64,000 nucleotides of DNA from contig DATKYO010000115.1 of the NCBI GenBank assembly GCA_035528475.1, positions 1-64,000 on the forward strand, given 5' to 3'. The notes below the pieces were generated by a model. That model saw nothing but the letters and a program-made list of their open reading frames with translations, ran no database searches and had not been told where the DNA came from. Positions 24,647-32,758 of the stretch are shown one piece after another (position 1 is the stretch's first letter; each line of letters begins with the position of its first letter). The translations under genes were made by a program, and so were the position numbers. Source of the DNA: SD8 sp035528475. GTDB lineage: Archaea; Halobacteriota; Methanomicrobia; Methanomicrobiales; Methanospirillaceae.

Positions 24647-25726
24647 ATGAGCGACCCATTTCACGGGTGGATGGATCATCCCGCTGATGAAGGCGATATC
24701 AGGAAAATTGTGCTTGGCTATGCACTTCTGGCACCCAGCCCCCATAATATCCAGCCATGTGTGGTAGAATTTGTCGGGCCGGGGCGTATACACCTGTATA
24801 TCGACACCGCCCGGTTGCTTCCGGCATGTGACCCGGATTACCGGATGATCTACATCTCGCACGGCGCCTTTATCGAGAACCTCGATATTGCCGCACGAAA
24901 TTTTGGTTATAAAACCGATATCTATCTTTTTCCGGGAGGCTGGCCAGGCAGGGATCTCGTAGTCGATACGCCCGTTGCCGCAATTGACCTGATTGAGGAT
25001 CCCGATTCAATAAAAGATCCACTTTTTAATAGTATTCCTGAGCGGGAATCCAATAAACGCCCGTTTAAAAGAGCCCATCTCTCAATGGAACAGATAACCG
25101 CGCTCTCTGATGCTTATGACAGCAGTTATATTCCCATCAGTCTTGCCAGTGATCCGGACATGTGCCGGATGATAGCAGGGTATATTGTACAGGCCTTTGA
25201 AATTGATATTTACGGGAAGGAAAGACTGGCAGAGATACTTCACAACTTCAGGTTCAGTAAACAGGAGCTGGAAAAACACAGAGACGGATCAGGAATCGCC
25301 CAGTCGGGTATAACCGGAATTGGCCGGATCCTCTATAAATGTCTCTTTCCCTCCCGTGAAAAAGCTGCATCCCGTGGAAATGGTTTCGCAACTGATGCAG
25401 TGAAACGTACGAGAAAACAGGCATTTTCAGCGTCTTGCTTTGGCTGGATTTCCACAAAAGGGAATACACGACTCGATCAGGTGAAGGCAGGCAGAAGCTA
25501 TGAACGGGTGTGCCTTAAGGTATCCGAACTGGGGCTTGCCATCCAGCCCTTCAGCCAGATACTTGCGCAATACCCGGAAATGAAAGATTTGAACGATGAT
25601 TTCCGTGAATTTCTGGGAATTTCGGAGACCCATACCCTCCAGATGCTATTCAGAATAGGATTTGCGCATCCGGTTCCCCATTCGCCCAGGCGTCCACTCG
25701 GGGATTTCATCAGGCAGAAAACCTGA
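24647..25726 (+). CDS. Acg-like FMN-binding nitroreductase-family protein
   Basis: A 359-residue protein of the divergent Acg branch of the nitroreductase fold: LLAPSPHNIQPCVVEF at the N-terminus, then DPDYRMIYISHGAFIENLDIAA, a substrate segment NKRPFKRAHLSMEQ, and GLAIQPFSQILAQYPEM near the end. Acg proteins bind flavin, sometimes without reductase activity, and may store or sequester FMN. The start at 24647 (MSDPFHGW) is preferred, with the upstream ATG adding 15 atypical residues. Divergent from the ABC-class ATPase. Confidence 0.8.
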   Translation: MSDPFHGWMDHPADEGDIRKIVLGYALLAPSPHNIQPCVVEFVGPGRIHLYIDTARLLPACDPDYRMIYISHGAFIENLDIAARNFGYKTDIYLFPGGWPGRDLVVDTPVAAIDLIEDPDSIKDPLFNSIPERESNKRPFKRAHLSMEQITALSDAYDSSYIPISLASDPDMCRMIAGYIVQAFEIDIYGKERLAEILHNFRFSKQELEKHRDGSGIAQSGITGIGRILYKCLFPSREKAASRGNGFATDAVKRTRKQAFSASCFGWISTKGNTRLDQVKAGRSYERVCLKVSELGLAIQPFSQILAQYPEMKDLNDDFREFLGISETHTLQMLFRIGFAHPVPHSPRRPLGDFIRQKT

Positions 25727-25737
25727 AAAAATTGCAT

Positions 25738-26997
25738 TCAAAACAGAAAAATCTGCATACCGGCCGCAATGAGGAATACTGCCAGTCCTGCCATGGCCAG
25801 GGGGAATGTATACTTCCTGACCACAACCCCAATCCCATCCCCCGTAGTGCGCTGAATCAGCCAGAAATAGGGATCGGTTATGTATGATATTACACATGTG
25901 CCGGCCGCAATCATGAGAATAAGGGTTAAGGGATGGAGAATTGTGGAAAGTGCCGTCCCGGAGATTATCTCTCCGGTTAAAACCGCGGTCACCACCCGCG
26001 ATCCCTGGGCGGTCTGGATGAGTGCTGCAACGATGAACGGGATACATAGTGCAGGGATGACTCCTTCAACACCGGAAAGGACGCCTGCGGCAAACCCCCC
26101 CTGAACAATCACATACCCAAGGGCTCCTGCCCCGCAGATATCAAAGATTATTACTCCGGCATGCTTCGCCCCCTGGGACAGCCCTTCCAGGCGTACGCCT
26201 TGGGGTGCGAGAATGATAGCGCATGCGGCCCCTGCCAGCATTATGAACTGGATAAGTGCTGCATGCGAGAGTCCTACGAGAAATCCGGCAGGTATTGCCA
26301 GGAGAATTGTCAAAACCGGCAGCCATGCCCGTACATGAGATCCTTCTCCTGAATCTATACCATCCGGTTCATCATAACCGGCATCCTGTCCGTTTTCCTG
26401 ATAAAAAAACCGATAAAAGAGGATTACACCGGCAAGTAGGAGGAGGGAGACGGGTATTGCAAGGGCATCGTAATACAAGGGGGATATTCCGGAAGAGAAT
26501 AATGAGACAAGCGGTAGGGTCACGGGTGTCGGATACAGGAAGGCAAAGGAAAAGAGAGTCCCGAGGGCTGTAATATAGATAAGATTTTTCCGGGCCCCTT
26601 CATCCTTCCGGAAATGGGAAGCAAGAGGTGCCAGCATAACAAAGGCAGTGATGCAGCAGGTGACCGGGACTGCCAGGATATATCCTGAAGCTCCGGCCAG
26701 AACAGGAGGATTTCTTGTAAATCTCCTTATATCCGACACAATTATTTCAATCTGGTTCTGTTTCGCCAGCAGCCGGGCGATTACTGCCCCGGACAGGATT
26801 ACTATGCCGAATATCCCGAATATCCTGCCAAGGCCTGCAGTGATGGCCAGGATAATGGTATCAGGATCCAATCCCGTCAGGATACCGAAGAGCAACGCTC
26901 CCCCAATGAGGGTAAAAAAAGGAGCTATCCTATATTTTAGGCCAAGGACAGTTATCAGGGCCAGGGTAATCACGAAGGCGAGGAGAGGATCCATCAA
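25738..26997 (-). CDS. GntP-family permease
   Basis: A 419-residue membrane transporter with about 12 helices and GntP signatures: GLGRIFGIFGIVILSGAVIA, then VTCCITAFVMLAPLA, and AALIQTAQGSRVVTAVLTGE with SYITDPYFWL near the end. GntP proteins import gluconate or related organic acids with protons. In archaea the substrate is usually unknown, and no sugar-acid catabolic gene is nearby. Confidence 0.88.
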   Translation of the reverse strand: MMDPLLAFVITLALITVLGLKYRIAPFFTLIGGALLFGILTGLDPDTIILAITAGLGRIFGIFGIVILSGAVIARLLAKQNQIEIIVSDIRRFTRNPPVLAGASGYILAVPVTCCITAFVMLAPLASHFRKDEGARKNLIYITALGTLFSFAFLYPTPVTLPLVSLFSSGISPLYYDALAIPVSLLLLAGVILFYRFFYQENGQDAGYDEPDGIDSGEGSHVRAWLPVLTILLAIPAGFLVGLSHAALIQFIMLAGAACAIILAPQGVRLEGLSQGAKHAGVIIFDICGAGALGYVIVQGGFAAGVLSGVEGVIPALCIPFIVAALIQTAQGSRVVTAVLTGEIISGTALSTILHPLTLILMIAAGTCVISYITDPYFWLIQRTTGDGIGVVVRKYTFPLAMAGLAVFLIAAGMQIFLF

Positions 26998-27025
26998 ATA
27001 TATATCAGTCTTTCATGTAAATATT

Positions 27026-27304
27026 TCATCGCCTTATTCGAAAATCCCGAAACTCATTGCTGGCGGATCCCCATTCCACCCGGATATCATGTACCCTGAT
27101 GTAGGCGTCTCCACGTGCTCTGAGCCGTTCGATAAGATCATTTAGGCGTTCTTCTTCTCCTTCCGCAACAACTTCCACTGTCCCGTCCTGATTGTTTTTT
27201 ACGTATCCGCAAAGGCCCAGGTCTTTTGCCAGGTCTGTGACATAATACCGGTATCCCACACCCTGCACCCTCCCGGTGACAGTAGCTGATATTTTCTTCA
27301 TCAA
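27026..27304 (-). CDS. acyP: Acylphosphatase
   Basis: A 92-residue enzyme hydrolysing acyl phosphates. The active-site signature VTGRVQGVGYRYYV with its catalytic arginine lies at the N-terminus, and LCGYVKNNQDGTVEVVAEGE carries the catalytic asparagine. The length is standard. It is convergent to nothing and sits 28 nt after the GntP gene start on the same strand, possibly transcribed first in a two-gene unit. Confidence 0.95.
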   Translation of the reverse strand: MMKKISATVTGRVQGVGYRYYVTDLAKDLGLCGYVKNNQDGTVEVVAEGEEERLNDLIERLRARGDAYIRVHDIRVEWGSASNEFRDFRIRR

Positions 27305-27672
27305 TCCAGACTGGCACCCCGTTTATTTAAATTCCGCTGTCTGTCCTGGGAAAAGATAGCGATGTCATATTATAATTATCAACAGTGACCAGAGAGGTAA
27401 TATCACCATCTTCCGGATCCTGGATTGACTATTGAAAGCCTCAATCAACCCTTATCACTCTCGCATCCATTCTCATCACGATAATAATTGCAGCGAATGG
27501 ATTGGTGAGAGAAAAAGAAGAACATATCCAATGAACTGATGTCAATTAGGAGGACCTGCCTCAGTTATTAATGAAGAGATATAGAGATGTTTTCAGAATT
27601 TTATTTTCTTATTCGATTTTAGATTGATAATAATGGAGTTAAGATAAATAAAAAAAAGATAATATTTTCTGG
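27305..27672. other. AT-rich spacer without a visible gene
   Basis: Composition becomes very AT-rich toward 27660. No ORF, RNA fold or repeat that I can support. Confidence 0.5.
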
Positions 27673-28071
27673 TTATTCCAAAGAGTATGCCCCGCATGAA
27701 CCTGTTTTCAGTCGTGACATATTCCTTATCCTGTCTCCTGAGAACTGCTGTTCCCTGATCCTGCTTTTAATCTCCTGCATCTTTCCATTTTCAGACATTC
27801 CGAATGAGTATTCAGATGAGATCTGATGTGATCCTGGTTCAGATTCCGAATCCGTCCCGAACTGGTACTTCGCGATTACACACTGTCCGGAATTATTGCA
27901 GACCTGGTTTTGATCCTGTCCATCCTGAACCGAGTTCTGAAAATTTTGTCCGTTTATTTCAGTTTTTTCAATCCCGTTGCCTGAGCCGCTTCCCTGCATT
28001 CCCGCTGCCAGAACTGCCCCGGGAATACAGAGGAGGGCGAAAATGGCACCTAGTGCAATTATTCGTTTCAT
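27673..28071 (-). CDS. Small secreted Gln/Asn/Ser-rich protein
   Basis: A 132-residue exported protein. The start at 28071 is set by a GGTGG site 5 nt upstream and by the signal peptide MKRIIALGAIFALLCIPGA with cleavage after VLAA. The mature part is low in hydrophobics and rich in Q, N, G and S, with one short Cys pair (VCNNSGQCV) and a cysteine near the end (TGSCGAYSLE). No family is recognised. A 9-bp inverted repeat lies 24-60 nt upstream. Confidence 0.62.
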   Translation of the reverse strand: MKRIIALGAIFALLCIPGAVLAAGMQGSGSGNGIEKTEINGQNFQNSVQDGQDQNQVCNNSGQCVIAKYQFGTDSESEPGSHQISSEYSFGMSENGKMQEIKSRIREQQFSGDRIRNMSRLKTGSCGAYSLE

Positions 28072-28094
28072 TTTTATCCACCTCTGATATGCTG

Positions 28095-28131
28095 CCGGCA
28101 GAGGGATTTGAACTCTTGTTTGCTCTGCCGG
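28095..28131. repeat. 9-bp inverted repeat with tRNA T-arm-like loop
   Basis: CCGGCAGAG at 28095-28103 is perfectly complementary to CTCTGCCGG at 28123-28131. The 19-nt loop contains, on the minus strand, AGTTCAAATCC, like a tRNA T loop, and the following bases resemble a tRNA 3' end. It may be a regulatory hairpin in the leader of the secreted-protein gene, or the remnant of a tRNA attachment site. The rest of the 503-nt gap up to 28574 shows nothing that I can support. Confidence 0.5.
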
Positions 28132-28574
28132 GCTTACATATCCAGTCAGGTCCTGCATTTAAACCGTTTCTCGCACCAGCCTCTACATGCCAGGGAATTC
28201 TACCGCATTCTCTTTTCCAGCCGGAAGAACATGAAAAGCATCACTCCTAAAGCCAGGTTACGTGTTCCGTATCGTCACTGTTAATACCTCCAATCTTTTT
28301 CCAACTAAGATTTCGGGAAAAATAACAGGGCGGAGAAAAATGCAATTATTGGCCTGCCCCTCATTGGGGAATGCCTGATCATACCATAAAAATTGAACCC
28401 GTCGTTAATGGATCGTTCCCTGAATCGGGCATATGGCTAATGTATCACAGGGCGAGAAGACCTACCAGACAAATACTGATTAAACGGGTCGGCTCTCATA
28501 GCAGGATACTTTAATGGCAATGCTGTGCGTATCCTCATCAAAATTGGGATTATAATTGAATGCTGGAGACTGAG

Positions 28575-29288
28575 ATGAAGAAAATATACATTCCCGTGAT
28601 ACTCCTGCTGGTCGTTATAATCTGCGTTGCCATCTTTTTTGCCATAACACAGAATCCGGAAAGTAGCGAGAAAAATCGTTTAAACGACCATACGCTCTTT
28701 TCACTTCCGAAACCCGGTTCTGACAGTGACACTTCAATAGAGGAGGGCCTCGCGGGGAGGAGGTCAGTTCGGGGATATGCACTGCGATCGCTTACCCTGA
28801 CCGAAGTCTCACGGATTCTGTGGGCAGCCCAGGGGATATCAGGTGAGGGAGGGTTGAGGACCGCCCCGTCAGCCGGTGCAATTTACCCCCTGGAGATATA
28901 CCTTGTTGCCGGAAAGGTAGGGGGGCTTTCTCCGGGGGTATACCATTACATCCCGGAAGGACATTCGCTGGAAATGGAAATTGTTGGAGATATGCGAGAA
29001 GATATCTTCTTTTGTGCCCTGAACCAGTCTGCCATAAAAGATGCCCCGGCACTGATCGTAATCACTTCGTTCCCATCGCGGACAACGGGCAAGTACGGGG
29101 AGAGAGGGATGCGGTACGTCTATATGGAGGCCGGACATGCCAGCCAGAATGTATATCTCCAGGCATTCTCCCTGCACCTTGGCACGGTCTCAATAGGAGC
29201 GTTTCATGACGAATGCATAAGAAATGTCCTAGGCCTCGATCCGAATGAGGAGCCCCTCTATATCATGCCGATAGGTGCCCTTCCCTGA
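28575..29288 (+). CDS. SagB-type nitroreductase-family oxidoreductase, membrane anchored
   Basis: A 237-residue protein. Residues 4-26 are a membrane anchor (YIPVILLLVVIICVAIFFA). The rest is an FMN-dependent nitroreductase fold of the SagB/ThcOx kind: GRRSVRGYALRSLTLTEVSR, LRTAPSAGAIYPLEIYLVAG, ERGMRYVYMEAGHASQNVYL and GAFHDECIRNVLGL. Stand-alone members occur in many methanogens. No peptide precursor or cyclodehydratase is present, so azoline oxidation is unlikely. The start at 28575 is chosen for a GGAG 6 nt upstream. Confidence 0.87.
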   Translation: MKKIYIPVILLLVVIICVAIFFAITQNPESSEKNRLNDHTLFSLPKPGSDSDTSIEEGLAGRRSVRGYALRSLTLTEVSRILWAAQGISGEGGLRTAPSAGAIYPLEIYLVAGKVGGLSPGVYHYIPEGHSLEMEIVGDMREDIFFCALNQSAIKDAPALIVITSFPSRTTGKYGERGMRYVYMEAGHASQNVYLQAFSLHLGTVSIGAFHDECIRNVLGLDPNEEPLYIMPIGALP

Positions 29289-29657
29289 CTGCGCCTCACC
29301 CCTTACCGATTCAATCGCCTTCGCATCCGGATGGAATACGCAGGAAATAATTATATGCCTGGATCCCAGGCTTTTGGTAAGTTTTTTTTACATTTCAGTT
29401 GTTTGAGACAATGAGAAAAATGGCTGTCTGCAGGAATTTCTACGGGACAGGCCTCATTCATATTTGCAATGCAATGAAAGATTGGAATGACCCTCATCGT
29501 GAGTCAGGAACCTTATTACCTAAAAGCATCTATAAAGAGAGCATGGAACAGTTGGATATACGCTTTTTCGAAGATTGTCGATTGAATTATCGCCTGTTTT
29601 ATATAACTTATACAATCGGGCAGGCGTGCGACCATAAAAGTGGAGTGTGATTGGAAT
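29289..29657. other. Spacer before the rubredoxin-glutamate synthase gene
   Basis: An 83-codon frame (29399-29650) has no ribosome site, no family resemblance and AT-rich codons, so I do not call it. Nothing else is seen. Confidence 0.4.
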
Positions 29658-31148
29658 ATGACCAGGTACCGTTGCAATGTATGTAATGTCTTTGAATATG
29701 ACCCGAAACACGGGAATTCCCGGACCGGTATCAACCCAGGGACAAAAGTGGAAGATTTTCCTGACGACTGGCGCTGTCCGGTCTGTTTCTCCGATAAAAC
29801 ACATTTAAAAGAGGCCAGGATAAGTCCGAAAGAGGAGAAGACCGTGCACGGGACCATGACCTGCCCAATGTGCGGGGCAGAGGCTGAAGTGACCCTTGTT
29901 CATACCGAGAAAAAGGAAATTGACGGATATCTCGGAGAATGGAGGAGGGAGAAGGATGACCTGGAAGAATATATGCATGATATCCATCTCATTTCCTCCA
30001 TGGGAGAGTCCCTGATTGAACCGATGCGAACAACCAAACAGGTCATATCCTGGGACGATATCCTGATTAAGGCGGCCCAAATCGCAAAAATCCCATTGAA
30101 TGCAGATGAGGAAGTCGTGACAAAAACAATAATTGGGCCCGGGGCAAGGCACCCGCTGGTCCTTGAAACTCCTATTTTCGTCACACATATGTCTTTTGGG
30201 GCACTCTCACGCGAAGTGAAAATTGCACTTGCCAGGGGCAGTGCCGCAGCAAAGACTGCCATGTGTTCCGGTGAGGGGGGCATTCTGGAGGAGGAACGGG
30301 CTGAGGCATATAAATACATCTTCGAGTACGTGCCGAACAGGTATAGCGTCACTGACGAAAATCTTGCATCGGTAGATGCTATTGAAATAAAGTTGGGCCA
30401 GTCGGCTGTTCCCGGCCTGGGAGCACATCTCCCTGCAGAGAAGGTAACCCCGGAGATCGCCCTAATCCGCGGGTATCCGCAGGGAACAGATATTGTGAGT
30501 CCCGCAAGCTTTGACGATATCAGAACACGAGAGGATTTGCGGGAAAAGGTACGCTGGCTTCGGAAAAAATCAGGAGGAAAACCAATTGGAATCAAGATTG
30601 CGGCAGGCAATATTGAAGAAGACCTGGAAGAGATTATCTATGCAGAACCTGATTTCATTACCATCGACGGTCGCCCCGGGGCCACGGCCGCTGCTCCCAA
30701 ATATATCAAGGATTCCACATCCATTCCCACCATTTACGCCCTTCACCGGGCAAGAACGTATCTTGATGCACACAGCAACAGCGACATCTCCCTTGTAATT
30801 ACAGGAGGACTGCGTATTTCACCTGATTTCGCAAAAGCCATGGCCATGGGTGCGGATGCAGTTGCCATCGGCACTGCGGCACTTATGGCATCTGCCTGCC
30901 AGCAGTATCGGCTGTGCAGCACCGGTAAATGCCCGGTTGGCGTGACCACCCAGGACCCAGACCTGCGAAAACGCTTATCTATCGATATCTCTGCCCGCAA
31001 GCTGGAACTCTTTTTGCAGGTCTGCACCGAAGAGCTGAAAGACTTTGCCCGTTCCACTGGAAATTCCGATGTACATGCCATGGGTATCCGCGATCTCTGT
31101 ACAACAAGTTCCGAGATTTCGGGGCATACAAAAATACCTCATGTGTAA
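29658..31148 (+). CDS. Rubredoxin-glutamate synthase (FMN domain) fusion
   Basis: A 496-residue flavoprotein. Residues 1-52 are a rubredoxin (CNVCNVFEYDP and CPVCFSDK). A second CPMCGAEAEV pair follows near residue 68. From about 115 onward is the FMN-binding synthase domain of glutamate synthase: IGPGARHPLVLETPIFVTHM, MCSGEGGILEEERAEAYKY, ITIDGRPGATAAAPKY, GADAVAIGTAALMASAC, and the 3Fe-4S motif CQQYRLCSTGKC. There is no glutaminase domain. Archaeal relatives couple this domain to separate subunits; here rubredoxin could be the electron input. Glutamate synthesis or another FMN oxidoreductase role is possible. The ribosome site is modest (GGA 4 nt before the ATG). Confidence 0.88.
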   Translation: MTRYRCNVCNVFEYDPKHGNSRTGINPGTKVEDFPDDWRCPVCFSDKTHLKEARISPKEEKTVHGTMTCPMCGAEAEVTLVHTEKKEIDGYLGEWRREKDDLEEYMHDIHLISSMGESLIEPMRTTKQVISWDDILIKAAQIAKIPLNADEEVVTKTIIGPGARHPLVLETPIFVTHMSFGALSREVKIALARGSAAAKTAMCSGEGGILEEERAEAYKYIFEYVPNRYSVTDENLASVDAIEIKLGQSAVPGLGAHLPAEKVTPEIALIRGYPQGTDIVSPASFDDIRTREDLREKVRWLRKKSGGKPIGIKIAAGNIEEDLEEIIYAEPDFITIDGRPGATAAAPKYIKDSTSIPTIYALHRARTYLDAHSNSDISLVITGGLRISPDFAKAMAMGADAVAIGTAALMASACQQYRLCSTGKCPVGVTTQDPDLRKRLSIDISARKLELFLQVCTEELKDFARSTGNSDVHAMGIRDLCTTSSEISGHTKIPHV

Positions 31149-31262
31149 CCGGGTCAGGATGAATTGTGATAGTCCGGATCTCCAGGCACTCCTGGAGATT
31201 GGACATATCATTTTGTTAAAAATTCTCATGCAGCGGTGATCAACGGGAGAAGGATTCCAGAT

Positions 31263-31703
31263 TCACTTGCCTGATTTTTCCAGAAACGATGCATATGTTT
31301 CTTTTTTCAATGCTTTGCATATTTCAAAACCAGTCTGTCTCCGGATCCATGGCATAAAATTGATACACATCTCCGGTTTTCTTTCATGAATCGCACAGAT
31401 ATATTTTCTTTTTTTTATCCGCCGCAAGAAGGGGCATACAGGGAGATAGCCTCCTGATTCGGGATCCCTCATCTCAATAGAGATAATATCACCAAGATCA
31501 TGCGATTTTAATTCTGCACAATTTACCCGGCTGCCGTCACTTCTCCATCCTGTAAAAAATCTGAGAATATCAACCCGTCCATTTTCAATCCAGTGATACA
31601 GGTTCATTGGGGTAGGAGAAATATTGTCTCCGAAGATCTTGCAGCAGAGCCCACACTGTTCGCATTGCTCGTCATTGATGTCTGTTTCAGGTATAGCCTG
31701 CAT
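31263..31703 (-). CDS. YkgJ-type cysteine-cluster protein
   Basis: A 146-residue protein. CEQCGLCCKIFG at residues 14-25 and later cysteines at VNCAEL, PVCPFL, YICAIHERKPEMC form the zinc- or Fe-S-binding cluster typical of YkgJ-family proteins. A candidate metal-binding protein of unknown function. It stands alone, convergent to the glutamate-synthase gene. Confidence 0.82.
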   Translation of the reverse strand: MQAIPETDINDEQCEQCGLCCKIFGDNISPTPMNLYHWIENGRVDILRFFTGWRSDGSRVNCAELKSHDLGDIISIEMRDPESGGYLPVCPFLRRIKKRKYICAIHERKPEMCINFMPWIRRQTGFEICKALKKETYASFLEKSGK

Positions 31704-31945
31704 CTGGACATACTCCCGGGATGTATTGGATTATATGTTGGTTTGTGCTGGTATGGATAGATATCGGATCCCATACTTCCCCAAATTGAATATATACGCC
31801 GTAAATCCTGCTGTTCGGATGAAGTAAGTCTCCAATGGGATTCATCGTTGTTTCCGAATGATCTTTCCTCTTTTCATATATTCATAAAAAACAAAATTCT
31901 TAAATTTTTATTCAGATTTGAAATCTGGATATATTGAAAAATTTC

Positions 31946-32605
31946 CTAGTTTTTTTCATCCTCGAATTTGACATACCAGTGCGTTCCGTCACAGAAAGGC
32001 TTGTTTGAGGATTTTCCGCACCGGCAAAGACAGTAATGATCCGAAGTCTCCGGTTTGTTTCCATCAGGATCATGCAATTGAATATTTCCCGCCACATGGT
32101 ATGACCTGTTCGGTCCTATGAAGATCTCAGGCTCATGACCCCATTCTTTTCGGAGTTTTCCTTCACTTGTAAAGCTGAGTGCACCTGAAGGGCACATCCG
32201 GATAATTCTTGCAGTATATTCGGGATTATCGCCATCCGGATCGATCCATGGTTCGGCATCCCTCCTGAATACCTTTGGCACGTTACCTGTACAGTGCCCG
32301 ATATGCGAACATACCCCCCGATTGTCGTGAATGGTGATTTGCTTACCATCATAAGTGTCCAGGCGATCAGGCACCCGTCCCTCCCTCTTGTCCCCCTTAA
32401 ACCCAACGTTCAGGTGTGTGCCATCGCAAAAAGGCATGCTTGATGATTTTCCGCACCGGCAAAGGGCCATGTATGGTTGCGTCTCGATAAATACTCCCTT
32501 TGAATTTCGGAAATTCTTCAGCAGGTGAACAAGGTATGGACCATCTTTTTGCACCTCGATTGTCGGCTTTTTCTCATTTTCGGCGTTTGGTCCTTCTGGT
32601 TCCAT
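31946..32605 (-). CDS. Double CDGSH iron-sulfur protein with central Fer4_19-like domain
   Basis: A 219-residue soluble Fe-S protein. Two CDGSH motifs (CRCGKSSSMPFCDGTH near residue 52 and CRCGKSSNKPFCDGTH near the C-terminus) each should hold a 2Fe-2S cluster with three Cys and one His. Between them lies a divergent ferredoxin segment: CSHIGHCTGNVPKVF, DPDGDNPE and RMCPSGALSF. The start at 32605 is preferred for its AGGGA site; the longer frame from 32641 has none. Likely electron transfer or cluster sensing. It is divergent from the ergothioneine-synthase-like gene and may share its promoter region. Confidence 0.85.
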   Translation of the reverse strand: MEPEGPNAENEKKPTIEVQKDGPYLVHLLKNFRNSKGVFIETQPYMALCRCGKSSSMPFCDGTHLNVGFKGDKREGRVPDRLDTYDGKQITIHDNRGVCSHIGHCTGNVPKVFRRDAEPWIDPDGDNPEYTARIIRMCPSGALSFTSEGKLRKEWGHEPEIFIGPNRSYHVAGNIQLHDPDGNKPETSDHYCLCRCGKSSNKPFCDGTHWYVKFEDEKN

Positions 32606-32700
32606 ACCTGTCCCTGGATTGTGATAATTGATAAAGTTCATGGGGGATGGAAACGACAGATCACAACTCCCGGTATTCCCTAAGTAGAAAGGCGAATTCC

Positions 32701-32710
32701 TTTTATATTA
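32701..32710 (+). promoter_or_regulatory. TATA box of the molybdopterin-desulfurase gene
   Basis: TTTTATATTA lies 49 nt before the chosen ATG at 32759, and GAGGA at 32749-32753 forms the ribosome site 5 nt before that ATG. Confidence 0.55.
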
Positions 32711-32758
32711 CGCCAATCACTCTTTCATTAAGCCGATATTCGACATATGAGGAATTTC

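Noticed and set aside
28575..29288. Part of a thiazole/oxazole-modified peptide cluster
   Set aside because: Only the SagB-like oxidoreductase is present; no precursor peptide, cyclodehydratase or transporter is nearby.
29399..29650. 83-codon plus-strand frame before rubredoxin-GOGAT
   Set aside because: AT-rich codon use, no ribosome site and overlap-free spacer position suggest chance.
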